The notes below the pieces were generated by a model. The model made no database searches, had not been told where the DNA came from, and was given only the letters and a program-made list of their open reading frames with translations. The translations under genes were made by a program, and so were the position numbers. A stretch of DNA of 64,000 bases from Vitellaria paradoxa (Eukaryota; Streptophyta; Magnoliopsida; Ericales; Sapotaceae): NCBI GenBank assembly GCA_019916065.1, contig JAINTL010000104.1, positions 62,001-126,000 of the forward strand. The letters are read 5' to 3'. Shown piece after piece: positions 46,986 to 58,640 of this stretch (position 1 is its first letter; every line of letters starts with the position of its first letter).

Positions 46986-47333
46986 CCCTAATATCTCTTC
47001 GGGAACACTTCGGGAAATTCATTCACAACCTTAGGCAATTCAATTCTCTGTTCTTCGCCATCTTCTTCTATAACCATGCAAGCAAATAAACTGCACAATT
47101 TATTCTTTCCACGATCATTCAAGAGTGACAATTCTCGCATTTCATACCAGTCTGTAAAGAAACGAATCTGATCCCCCTCTGACGTGGATAAGGTTACCTT
47201 AATGACAGTCGATCATAGCTTGGTAGGACATAAGCCAATCCATCCCAAAGTATGATATCAAAACCTCTCATTTCCAATACAATCAAGTCAAATGTTGAGA
47301 CAATTTCTCGCCCATCAAAAACATCCATTACCC

Positions 47334-47549
47334 TTATTTCACACTTTTACATACTTGGGTCAAAGAAGAGAATCCTGCTGCAGGTGTCTCCACATATAAA
47401 AATAATTCCAAATGGCTAACTTCTATTCCCAAGGTAGATGCAAATGATGTAGTGATAAATGAATGAGATGCTCTCGTGTCTAAGAGTACTGTAGCATAGG
47501 ATGAATAGACACGAAAAATACCTTTGGTCACCATAGGCTCAGTCGGCAC
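47334..47549 (-). pseudogene. Gypsy aspartic protease, active-site neighbour changed
   Basis: The open frame contains VLLDTRASHSFI at about 47490-47450 where DTGASHSF is usual. The catalytic Asp is present but the invariant Gly is Arg. Downstream is LGIEVSHLE and then an early stop. It lies between the zinc knuckles of gag and the RT, the normal position. Confidence 0.85.
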
Positions 47550-47589
47550 CTCCTACTGTGCCACTGCAAATACTCTGCCCTGTGCTTGA

Positions 47590-48930
47590 ACATTCTGAGA
47601 TCTACAAAATCTCTATCCCTGTGGGTTCACCCTCGCCTACTGTGATGTCCCAGTTTGCATCGTCCCTTGTGGGACAATCCTCTGTTGATTCTACTGCTGT
47701 ACTGACTAGGAGATCGATGGGCGGGTTTCTTGTAATAACTGTCCAGATTGTACCATCCTTCCCCTGCACCTCGCTAAATCTGAGGGTAAAACTTCTGAAT
47801 ATGTCCCATCTCTCCACATCCATAACACACCCTATTCTCCCCGACCTGTCCACTTCTCATCTGTCTTATTGATTCACTTTGTCTCCCGGTCTTAGGACAT
47901 TCAGTGCTCTTATGCCCTGGTTGTTAGCAATTAAAACATATAATCAACCTCTGAGAAATGCCGTCCAATTTCCTTGATTATTTGGGTGTTGTACTCTCCT
48001 GGTAGGATAACTGCTTCTGTGAGGTCGATAAATTACCCTTAACCCTTTTTCTGCTAACTCTTTCCTGTTGAGCCCCTGCATTCTTACCACATCGATTTTC
48101 TTAAATAACTTTGGTTTCATTCAAGTCCCTTTCTACAGTCATCACTCGATTTATGAAAGTCTCATAATCCTCCAACCCCAACAATACCATCTTGTTCCTC
48201 AGAGTCGGTCTCAAACCCCTTTCAAATCTCCTGCACTTCAAATGAGTAGTAGCAACCAACTCGGGTGCATACTTTGATAAATCTAAGAATTTCTTTTTGT
48301 ACTCTAACACTGTCATGGTCCCTTGTATTAACCCAACGAATTCCTCCCTCTTAGCATCTCTCAAAGATTGAGAGAAGAAATGATCCCTGAACCTCTCCTT
48401 AAATCTTTCTCAAGTGAGACCCTCTAATCCTCCTGTGTCCCTCAAACTAAACCACCAAGCTGATGCTCTTCCCACTAGCTGAAATGCAGTCAACATAATA
48501 CGAGTAGAAGGATCAGTGATCTCCATTGCTACTAATATCTTTTCACATTCCTCTAGGAATTGTTCAGCCACATCCGTATCAGCCACTCCATCATAAGTTG
48601 GAGGTTTCATCCTTCTAAATTTCTCCAATGCAGTGGAACCTCTCTACAATTGTGATTGGGGTCCAACTCGAGCCCCTCCTGCTATTATAGCCACAGCCGC
48701 CGCCAATTGTTGCAATACTGCCCCAGCGTCCATAACTGCAGGTTACTGAATCTCAGGTGTCCTTGACTACACCTCCTTCCCTCCTAAATTATTCTGCTGC
48801 ATATCAGGCTGTGCCTCAGCCACTGTACTATGATGTGTTTCCTGTTCCTACTGAACAGGTGCACCTCCCTATCCTCTTCTTCTACCTCGGCCTCAGCCTC
48901 TCACCCCCATTTCACGTGGTGGTATTTTAT
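47590..48930 (-). pseudogene. Gypsy gag with zinc knuckles, degenerate
   Basis: The probable start is at 48928, where IPPRE occurs (ATG changed to ATA). Capsid-like text follows: KFRRMKPPTYDGVADTDVAE then FLEECEKI near 48620, RASAWWFSLRD near 48460, KKKFLDLSKYAPELV near 48290. Two CX2CX4HX4C knuckles end it: CFNC-x4-HKSTEC near 47935-47890 with a stop in the spacer, and CYGCGEMGH near 47830, whose last Cys is Tyr. Several stops are TAG where Gln or Trp is expected. Confidence 0.87.
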
Positions 48931-49900
48931 CTAAAAATATAATAAAGCACTAAAATATTAAGATTAATTCAACATCTGATATCTTGATACAACATAACTT
49001 CGTCTAATAATAAAATAACAGTTCAATACATTCATAAAGGTACACCATAATAACACCATCTTTTATCCATTCAAGCTACAACAAGAGTTCCAACATTACA
49101 AAGTCTTAAGTTACTCTACATCACTAGAATTGAAAGAGTACACAACATAACACTAGTCATTAGACTAATAGCCACTCCGATTACCACTAAAGAAATCACC
49201 TTTCCAAAATTTTTCCTTTACATTTTACATTTCAAATTCTATGATATGGGCAACAACTACGAGTGTGCCTCCTCCTGCCACATTAAGTACAACATTTGAT
49301 GTATTGCCTAGGGCATTTGTAGCTATGTATCCCAGTCTATGACAGCTTCTACATACTCCTCGCAGGTGATCCTCCTCATTACTAAAACTTTCACCTCTCT
49401 CCCCAATGCTAGTGCTAACTTCTTGTGAACTAGTACCTTGACTGCTTGGGTTCAGTTCTGTTACTGTATCTGATGTCAAGGCTAGATTTGATGAAGGAGT
49501 AGGTACGATCACAATCACATTCTGTACTATTATCACTGGAGGTGCGAACTGAAATTGGTAATGTACCGATAAGGCATCATATACTGATACGGGTACTGTG
49601 TTGGATATGAAACTGAAGATGGCAACCCATAGTAGGGTATCATTGGCTGACCTATTGTTGCTGGTACCAAGTTTATCCCTGCTATATCTCATGACACATT
49701 CTGGGGTTGAGTTTCAGCTAAACCCTCGGTTGCTACTTGAGTGAAAATATCATCATCAGGCCACACAATTTCTTCCTCAATTGATTGGGCTTTGGTATTA
49801 TTGCTCTCTCCTTTTTTCGTTCCCATCTAGAATGTTAAATACTATTTAAGCATGTAATATGAGATGCAAGACTTTTCATGTCCCTAGGTATTCTGACTTA
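48931..49900 (-). other. Gypsy leader with a small upstream ORF
   Basis: About 970 bp between the primer-binding site and gag. An ATG at 49826 opens a 45-codon frame (MGTKKGESNN, IVWPDDDIFTQVA), then a stop, then further open text (INLVPATIGQPMIPYYGLPS). A different frame is open for 155 codons at 49692-49225. Neither resembles a gypsy domain known to me. It may be a long non-coding leader or a decayed extra ORF. Confidence 0.4.
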
Positions 49901-49913
49901 GGCTCTAATACCA
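49901..49913 (-). other. Gypsy primer-binding site, initiator Met tRNA type
   Basis: The minus strand reads TGGTATTAGAGCC, three bases inside the 5' LTR. This matches the complement of the initiator Met tRNA 3' end (TGGTATCAGAGCC) except for one C-to-T change. Confidence 0.85.
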
Positions 49914-49916
49914 ACC

Positions 49917-52900
49917 TATCACGCCCTGAGTCCTGTGATCCGAGGGGTGAGTGATAAATACACATAACATGCACTAACACTACTATCCTATGATCAGAGC
50001 AGCGCAACAACTCCTGGTGAGCCATGAGACATATTAAAATATCATGAAATTAGCCTTGGTTAGTGCTAGGCCTCAAACTGCAACATATCCTTCCTGGTCA
50101 TACATTACATAAGCCTGAGGGCCTTTACAACCTAATCGAATGAGACTCTCAATTTAAAAATATTACAACTTTCAAATAAATATTCAAGTAACCCAAAATT
50201 TTACTAAGTCTGGAATGGCTCGTGCAAATGCACTTCTAGTCCAACCCCATTGGCCCACCTGGTTATTATGTTTTGTTCCTGCAACAAAATCTGTAGGGAT
50301 GTGAGCACGGGTCCATTTGTGCCCACAATGCTACAAACGAACATATATGATATGTAATCCAAACATGCATGCTATTCATGGTATATTTAGCTACTTTAAC
50401 ATTTTCTAGAGCTATAATAATCATTAACACAACAAGTAACCAATTTAGGTAAAAACATATCATCATTCAACAATACCATGGTATCAAATTTAATTCCAGT
50501 TAATACTCATCTTTTGAAATCTCAATCATTAATTCAAATCACATTTCATCTTCACTTTATCATTTAATCATCATTCAATCACATAACCATTTCTACATAA
50601 GTCATCGGGAGAGGGTACATGCACAATATCATCTTTTATGGGTCCAGACCCAACGGAAACGATAAACCGAACACCGTTATTTAGGATCGCAGTCCAGGGC
50701 CACGGGTAGCCAATACACACACCATATTGTGGGCTTCTAACCCACCGATATGGACACCAAATCCTGCGCAGGTTCCGGGTCTCTTAATCCGAGGGTAACC
50801 TCAAAAACTTTCCTATTTTCGCACCCCATCACGGCTCCCGGCACATCATCAATCACATTTCAATTCACTCAATCATTTATTCACATTCATCATCACTTAC
50901 CCTTCAACAACATAGAATCACGATCCACTTTATCATAGATCTCATCTCATGGTACCTTTTCATTTCATTTTATTCAAAGTCTCATTTATTCACCATTACA
51001 TGTCAAATTCCACTATCATAAGTCAGTCATCTCTTAACAACTATTTAGAACATATTTCCCTTTCTCAATTCATGCAATTAAACAAATAAAGCGTCACATA
51101 AAAACATGTTACTAAATTCTTTTATAAACCTAGGGTAGGAGGTCAAAATAAACAATGTCAGGAAATTAAACTAGTGTCGGTGGGCGCCCAAATTAACACA
51201 CAGTCATACGCCCAAGGGCTTGGCACCCACGTCTTGTGTGCCCAAGTTGGTGGGCGCCCAACTAATTCCTACCTTGTGCACCCACAGCTTGATTCGAGTT
51301 ATAGGTCTCGTGCTCTGTTTTTCAGGTTATTGGTTCTCCACTGTTGGGACCTCAAATTGACCATGATTAAGATAAAATACCTAAAGTTTTATGTTTCTAG
51401 CATTATCACAAGATTTATAGGCACCAAAGGAAATCAACAATTTGAGTTTTCATCAACTATGGGTCAAGTTATGGATTAAACATCATTTTCACTTGAAAAG
51501 GTTTCTCTAATGGTATTCTAGTCCTTGTTACACATCACATATGTAAGAATGAAGCATTAAATCCCTACCTCAAGTTGAAATAAGAATGGAGCAACAAGGG
51601 GTGGTCTCTTCTCGGTTTCAAGCCCCCAACTTTGATGGATTCAATCACCCCACCCTTTGATCTAAATGGCAAAAAAATTACATGGATGGATTCCTTGAGT
51701 GCTCAATTACATCCTTGCAAAGTTAATTTGATTTTAATCAAGGCTAGAAGGACTTACCATTCAAACTCCACCTGGTTCCCTTGTTTCTTCTTCCTCTCCT
51801 GGTTTCCTCTCTCTCCTACCTACAAAACCAAGGTTGTTAAAATCAAGATTTTACTTAAAATCAGTGAAGGATCCAAAAATCAAATCGTAATATCGAATTG
51901 TAAAATCGTAAGATTTTATCAAATGTGTATAAAATAAAAATATAGTCTATTATATTACAATTTTTTTATTTAAAGTTTCGATTTTTTTGATAAGTTAATA
52001 ATATTACTAATACGAAAAAAAAGAGAAAAGACATGTATCAAGAAAAATGCATACACAAAAACTTACTCATATTAACAAAATGAATCCTCAACAAAGTTTA
52101 CAAAAGATTTTATATCTGGTTCTGTACTCGTTTTACCTAACTACAAAATTAAGACTGTTAAAATAATTTGTGTGATCTATACAGTTTACATTAAAATACT
52201 GACTTTATTTTTTCTTAATATTTTTTGTTTGAATAAAGATGTATTTATAATATTTTATCATAAGTTTTTGGTGTCTATCCTAACTATTATATTTAATTTA
52301 TGGTAGTTAATTTTATGCGACAACGCACATGATCCTTAACTAGTTTAGTATAATAAATAATAGTGTTATAGAATAAAAAAATCTAAAAAAAAAGTAACAA
52401 GTGAAATAATTATGGTATATTACTTGAAATAAATCATAAAATCTATTTAATTTGATAAAATTATACAAAAATAGCTTACTTTGTAAAAATGGGTTAAATC
52501 GCCTATAAAATCGAGATTTTATTGATTTTACATCCCAAATTCGAGATTTTACCTATTTTGCTCCTATTAAGATTTTACATAAAATCGAACAAGTTTTCCC
52601 ACTCTAACATCGTAAAATCGTAAGATTTTAAGATTTAAATTGGGATTTTAACAACATTACACAAAACCTTTCTTCTTCTCCAATCCACACATTTTACACC
52701 TAAAGAATTGATTATATTTAATCCCTCAACAGTATTCTACAGATTTTTTCATCTCCCTAGTTGATTATAGGTGTGTAGAGGTGAGGGGTCGGGCGCACAA
52801 GTTAGAATACATCATACCTGTCATTTCTGCTATAGCTCGGGCGCCCAACTGAGTTCCTCTTTGTGTGCCCAAGCCTTGGGCACCTATGTCATGTGCGCCC

Positions 52901-53082
52901 AAGGTGCCTCCTTCTTGCACTTGTGCCAAAATGCTAACTCTTGAATGTTTGGCTTACCTCTTTCAAAGTTCTTCACTCTAGAGTATTACTAATGAGGAAT
53001 ACCTCTTAACCAACATACTATTACCTCCAAAATGTTCGAATAATCATTTATTTACATTAACACAAAAGTCTGGGGTATTACA
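49917..53082 (-). repeat. Gypsy 5' LTR with a nested MITE
   Basis: 3166 bp. It aligns with the 3' LTR (2397 bp) from end to end once an 831-bp insertion at 51830-52660 is removed; a smaller deletion relative to the 3' LTR lies near 51493. The inner edge reads TATCACG instead of TGTTATG, so the terminal dinucleotide has mutated. Many GCGCCC words of the 3' LTR read GTGCCC or GCACCC here, consistent with CpG decay. Confidence 0.9.
51830..52660. mobile_element. MITE with AAATCG/CGATTT-rich body, inside the gypsy LTR
   Basis: The left end is AAGGTTGTTAAAATC. The right end is its inverted counterpart (GATTTTAACAACATT). The flanks carry ACAAAACC at 51822-51829 and 52661-52668, an 8-bp duplication, and the 3' LTR has the empty site near 43030. 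Subterminal regions repeat AAAATCGTAAGATTTT-type palindromes. It has no coding capacity and is probably a non-autonomous hAT-like element. Confidence 0.88.
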
Positions 53083-54235
53083 GAAATAGTGATTACCTTT
53101 TTACGTTATATTGCTGGAACCAATGATTGAAGAAGATGAGGCTTGTTGCTGCATAATAAGTTTCTGGAGTATCTCTATTTCTTCACTACAAAACAAACTA
53201 GCTAAAGGAGGAGCAATGGTGGTGGTAGCGACATTGCCACAACTATCACGAGGACCAAGGTGTGAAGGTTTCCAGTTTGCTGGTTTCTTATGAATTTTCC
53301 AACAAGTATCTCGAGTATGACCAGGTTTCTTATAGTGCTCAGACCAGGGTCTACCTTTCTTAGATTTATTGTCAAAAGAAGAATTGCCTAGGCCCTAAGC
53401 AACTAAGGCTGAGAGGGGTAGATAATAATGTGTGACCAAGCATAATTTTTCTTTGGCTTTCCTCCATGAGAACCTCAAAAAAGTTTTCCCTCAAGTTAGG
53501 AAGAGGCTTGGATCCTACGTACGGCCTCTAACTTCAGCTAGTCCCTTGTTAAGGCCTAGCAAAATTTTGTACAATCACTTACCAAAAAAAAAAAAAAATT
53601 GTGCAATCTTTTTTCTTCAACAATCTTTCGAAACATGTTATTACTTGTGGTGCAAGACCAGGCATACTTCTCATACGTGTCTAACTACTACCAATTCCTT
53701 GAAAAAGAATTAAAGTACTGAGTAATAGAGAGAGCCCCTTCTCGTAGATCATGAAGAGCACTTTTAATGGCAAATCTTTTGGAGGTATTGTCAAAACTTG
53801 AAAACATCTCTTTCATGGCATTCCAGATATCTTTGGCATTGTCATACGAAAGGAAATTTTCTCCTATCTCATTTGCCATTAAGTTGATGAGCCAAGACAT
53901 CACTAAATTGTTTTCGAATATCCAAATCCTATATGATGGAGCAATAGCTTATCCAGTGAAGTACTCATCCTTATCACAACCTCAGATGAACATACGGACT
54001 TATTGGGACCATCAAAGGTAGTTGGAATCGTTAAGTTTTTGACCCGTGATGGAAATAAGAGCAGTGTCAATACTGCCATGAATCAAATTATATGACAAGA
54101 TTATGATGGCCAAGAATTTCTCATTTACATACAAAAAGAATCATCCTTATTGGTCTAGGAATCACAATCCTATTTGGTCACAAAATTGTCCAGCACAAGA
54201 ATTTGGACTTAATTGTTTATTGTTATAATTGCATA
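53083..54235 (-). pseudogene. Copia gag fragment, 5' part of the split copia element
   Basis: The minus strand from about 54060 reads ITGQKLNDSNY, then RMFI and KDEYFTG, then the open frame from 53903, MSWLINLMANEIGENFLSY and FNSFSRNW. This is the conserved plant copia gag (UBN2-like) pattern. A zinc-knuckle remnant PGHTRDTC near 53330 has lost its first two Cys (SEHY for CxxC). The text WKIHKKPANWKPSHLGPR follows before the gypsy LTR cuts it at 53083. The 5' LTR is not found; LINE sequence begins at about 54240. Confidence 0.85.
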
Positions 54236-54305
54236 GTAACTTGGTGGCTAGATGAGAGTCACTCTCTTCTTTCTCTCTCCAGGGTTTTTGGATTCCGTGT
54301 TCTTC

Positions 54306-55866
54306 AATGGCTTCATCTAGAGTTTCTAAGTTAAGAGATGGGGGGAATCATAAGGAGACCGTCATGTTCCAAGTTTGGTGTCTCTAAAGTTTTAAAACCT
54401 ACTGCTGGGCAAGTTTCTTCATCTGCTTATGTTAATGGCAGGTTTGGTGATAAAGCAAGAAGTTTGATGGACAAGGGAAGGCTACTGATGTTAATGATGT
54501 TTTGGATTTGAGAACCGAAAAATCGGTGATAACTCTAAGCAAGCTCTAGTGTCGACACCAATTGTTGAGCCACGATGTGGAGTTTGTACTGTACTTGAGT
54601 CTATTTCTGATCCTATTACCAAGATGGTTAATGAAGTGCTTGCTGGAAATGATTTAAAAGCTACTTCAAAATTGGCAAAGAGATTAAAACAAACTAGAAA
54701 GATGGCTTCTTTAGCTATTTCTACTCCTAGTCTTGTTTCACTTTATTCTAATTCTCCGTCTTCTACAAAATCTTGGGCGGATCTTGTAGAGGAGGCTACT
54801 GAATTTGGGAATCTTCAAGCGAAGTTAGATGGGGATTTTCAAATGGTTGCGTTGCATGAGGTCCCTCTACTCTCTATTTCGTTGTTTATGGTGAATGATT
54901 CAAGCCCTAAAATTGTACATCAGGAGCAGTTGTCTAATGTGATTGCTAGTGATTCAAAAGATAACTTGGTAGAGAATACTAATCAAAATAATTCTCTTGG
55001 TGATTTGGATGGTTCTAGTTTGAAATCTAGAATTGAAGGTGTGCGGCAAGGAAATTGGGTTTCTATGGTTAAACGTCACTCTGATCCTACCATGAAGTTA
55101 TCTTACACAAAGCCTCGTCTTGTTATGGGAAAGTGAGAATTAAACCTCCAAGTGAGGTTGTAAAGAAGGGAATTCAGCGATAGGAGAACACTATTGTGGG
55201 GTTATTTTTAGATAACCTTCTCTTTTCTTTAGTCCAATACACTACATATCTAAAGGGATTATTGAAGTTCTTAATAGTGGAAACGGATTCTACTTTTTTT
55301 GGTTCTCGGATGTAGTGCAAGTAAATCAGATTTTACTGGGTGGTCTTTGGTATTTTGAGGGTAGACTAATATTTCTTAAATTGTGGAAATCTAGCATGAA
55401 TCTCACTAAGGGTGGTTGTAAGATGGTTCCTATCTGGGTCCATTTCCACAATATTCCTCTTGAATAGTTGATGGAGGAGGCTTTAAGTTATATTGCAAGT
55501 GTTGTGAGCAAACCATTGCATGCGGATAAATGGACTGAAGATTTCAAAAGAATTAACTTTGCCATAACTTGCATTGAGGTGAACGTTAAAGATGAGTTAT
55601 CGGATTCTCTTGAGCTTGAACTTGAAGATGGAAGCTGCATAGATATCCACATTGAATATACATGGGTTCAAAAGAAATGCACAGTTTGCAAAGAGTTTGG
55701 TCATAGAGCAAAAAATTGTACCCTGGTTAAACATCAATTTTGGAGATCGAAAGATCCATCTAAGGCTGAACATGATATGGTTGGAAAGTTGTTAGAAGAT
55801 AAGGCAAAGAACCTATTATTGATAGCACTCCTCCTTCTGCCTTTCTCCTTCTGCCTTTGCAAGTAA
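54306..55866 (+). pseudogene. LINE ORF1 with DUF4283 and CCHC knuckle, broken
   Basis: The start is an ATG at 54306 (MASSRVSKLRDGG). A frameshift follows and then an open part at 54549-55136 with KSWADLVEEATEF near residue 77. The DUF4283-like text runs 55250-55480 (GLWYFEGRLIFLKLWKSS, MVPIWVHFHNIPLE, stop). The last frame, 55468-55866, carries FAITCIEVNVKDELSDSLEL and a complete CTVCKEFGHRAKNC knuckle at about 55678-55720. This is the typical order for plant LINE ORF1 nucleic-acid-binding proteins. Confidence 0.82.
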
Positions 55867-56356
55867 GGATTCTAATCCCAATCTGGTTTGCTCTACTTCC
55901 AATCCTTTTGATGTTTTAAATGGTGATGAAATTAATTCTGGTGGTAACATTGAAATTGAAAGAGAGCAGGATGTTGATGATATTGGGAAAAGGTCACCCA
56001 GCTCCTTTGAGCTTCTGGACGATACTACTATTCCAAATTGAAAATGGATCGTCCAAGGTTGTTGCTACTATTCCAGACAATTCTGCTCAAACACAGTAGC
56101 GAACTCCAGAGAGTACTGATTTTGGGAGGTGAAATAATGCTAGTTTAGATGATTTGTCTTTGTGATATAATGCAGCAAATTTATCTCCTTTATTTGATTG
56201 TCTTTTGTTTCCAATATGCCCTAACTCTTTGGTTGAGAAAATTACTTTGATTGATGAACATGAAAAGAAAAGATTGAAATACTTGAAAAGAAATGAATGT
56301 AGGGAAAAGGAGAAGTTGGGTAGTGCCCCGAGGAGCACTTCTTCCTAATTTTCCTT

Positions 56357-57115
56357 ATGATAGGATTAGCTTCTTGGAATATTTGAGGTCTAAATGATCT
56401 TGTCAAGAAGCAAGAAGTTTGATCGTTTGTCAATTTGAATAAGATTTCATGTGTTGCTATTGTTGAAACTAAAGTGAGAGGTTGTAATAAGGAAAGGATT
56501 GGTTGTGGTTTGCTCAAGGGTTAAAAATTTATGGAAAATTGTGATTGGGGTACTTCTAGTAGGATTTGGGTTTGGTGGGACACTAATTTGCTTGATGTTA
56601 GTGTGATTGGGTCTAATGATTAAGTCATCCATGTCTCTATTTCTTTAGTAGATAGAAGTGGTTAGTTTTTGGCTTCTTTTGTATATGGCTCTAATAATAT
56701 GATTGCACGGAGAGCTCTATAGCAGGATTTGAAGAGGTCTTCTTCTTTATACCAAAACTCTCCGTGGATTGTTCTTAATGATTTCATTGCTATTCAAGAA
56801 AGCTACAAAAGGAGGGGTGGTAATTCTGATTGGCCTCCATTTATGGATGAGTTTAATGATGCAATTGTTGAAGCTAGTTGAGATGATCTTCAATTTTGTG
56901 GTCCTTTGTTTAAATGGCATAATGCTCGAGAAACCAGTTATACTTTAAGAAAGTTGGATAAAGCTGTTGTTCATGCTTCTTGGCTCTCAAAGTTTGAAGG
57001 TTCAATGGTAGAGTTCTCCCATTTGGTGTATCTGATCACTCTCCAGTTCTTGTGGATGTGGGAGTGTCATTACTTAGAGTTAGAAGACCTTTTAATTTCT
57101 TTAATCATTGGTTAG
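56357..57115 (+). pseudogene. LINE endonuclease domain, degenerate
   Basis: ATG at 56357 opens MIGLASWNI-stop-GLND, where the stop replaces the Arg of SWNIRGL (CGA to TGA). Further motifs are VAIVETKVRG near 56455, PWIVLNDFIAI near 56760 (normally GDFN), FKWHNARE near 56910 and SHLVYL in the SDHSP position near 57020. It immediately precedes the RT region. Confidence 0.85.
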
Positions 57116-57219
57116 AATTTGATGAATTCTTCCCTTTGGTAGAAGAAGTCTGGAAAATCCCTGTAGAAGGATTTGTTATGTTCAGAGTATATAAGAAACT
57201 TGAGATGTTGAAATAGGCC

Positions 57220-58640
57220 TTGAAAGCTCTGAGTTTGAGGAAGAATAAGGAAATTTTAGGTAATTTATCTGAATTAAGACAGGAACTGACTGGTATTCAA
57301 TCTCAAATTGCTTTAGATGTAGGTGATGCTGGTTTGATTGCCCAAGAGAAGGATTGCATGTCTCAGTTTACTAATGCCAATAAAGTTGAAGAAAGTTCTG
57401 TTAGACAAAGAAGCAAGATTCAATGGTTAAAGGAGGAGGATAAAAATTCAGCCTTTTCCTTTCACTTTATTAAAAATAGGCTGAATATTAATAAAATTGT
57501 TTGTATTTAAGATGATAATGGTTCCTTGATTAGAGATAAAGAGTTGATTTCTTCAACAATGATGGATCTTTATTAGAAATATTACTTTGGACTGGTTGTG
57601 CATCTTTTATGGAGGGGAACAAGTGCTTAGTGAGTTTCTTGTGCTGTTTTTATGGATGAGGATATGAGGAATTCTATGTTTAGCCTTAATAAAGCTCTGG
57701 GACTTGATGGATTCAATGCTTACTTCTTTCAAAAGGCCTGGAGATTTGTGGGTTCTGATATTGTTTTGGCCATCAAAGAGTTTTTTAATTCTAGTATTCT
57801 TCTTAAAGAATCTAATTCTACTATTATAGCTCTTATTCCCAAAGTTCCCAATACTTCCAAGCTGAAGGATTTTCGCCTCATTTCTTGTTGTAATACAATT
57901 TACAAGTCTATTACCAAGCTTTTAGCTGATAGATTGAAGAAGGTTTTACCTTTCATTGTTAACAAAGCTCAAGCTGCATTTGTTAGTGGGCGAAGTATTG
58001 GTGACAATATTCTCTTAGCTCAAGAATTGGTAAGAGGTTACCATACTAACATGACTAGTCCAAGATGTCGAATCAAGGGTGATTGATGAAGGCTTACGAT
58101 TCAATTGGGTGGGAGTTCATTTAGGACACGCTCAAGTTGTTAGGTTTTTCTCCACAGTTTATTGGCGAGGTGAAGGCTTGTGTTTCTACTCCAAGATATT
58201 CAATTAGTATCAATGGTGAGCTTAAAGGATTTTCTGAAGAGAAGAAGAGGCCTCTCAGTTTAAATATCATTGGAGATGCAGAGAATCTAGACTCATTCAT
58301 TCATGTTTTGTGGACGATCTTATGATTTTTTGTAAAGGTAATGTTGAGTCAGTGAAGGTGGTGAAAGATTCACTTGATTTATTTTCATCTTATCGGGTTT
58401 ACAACCTAATTCTACTAAGCGAAATTTTAATGTCTGGTGTCGATGATGTGAATAAAAGGCATATTTTGGATTTACTGGGGTTTAATCTTGTGTGTTGCCC
58501 TGTCAAATATCTTGGCGTTCCTTTGATCTCTACTAAACTCAAGGCTATGGATTGTTGTGGGTTGGAGGGTAGAATTCTTAGAAGAATTAAGAGTTGGACC
58601 AACCAATTTTTATCCTTTGCTGGAAGACTCTAGTTGATCC
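57220..58640 (+). pseudogene. LINE reverse transcriptase with internal deletion
   Basis: The linker RQRSKIQWLKEEDKNSAFSF (near 57405) leads to NKALGLDGFNAYFFQKAW near 57690, LIPKVPNTSKLKDFRLISCC near 57832 and QAAFVSGRSIGDNILLAQEL near 57970. Then MKAYDSIGWEF lies near 58085. The [10 protein letters not shown] motif is absent: text jumps from LKGFSEEKK near 58230 to the palm FVDD at about 58306-58317 in another frame. YLGVPLISTKL follows near 58510. The deletion removes roughly 40 codons. Confidence 0.87.

Larger units (their letters stand above)
41052..53082 (-). mobile_element. Ty3/gypsy element, Del/Tekay-like, with two LTRs and nested MITEs
   Basis: The full order on the minus strand is 5' LTR (53082-49917), initiator-Met PBS (49913-49901), long leader, gag, protease, RT, RNase H, integrase, a C-terminal chromodomain-like region, polypurine tract (43460-43449) and 3' LTR (43448-41052). 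The long LTRs, the PBS type and the SLVQVLW-like text before the polypurine tract suggest the Del/Tekay chromovirus lineage. It sits inside a copia element. No matching 5-bp target duplication flanks it, and the LTRs have visibly diverged. Every domain carries stops. Confidence 0.9.

Noticed and set aside
54549..55136. 195-codon open frame considered as an independent host gene
   Set aside because: It lies between the LINE ORF1 start and the DUF4283/CCHC part, and is best explained as a piece of LINE ORF1.
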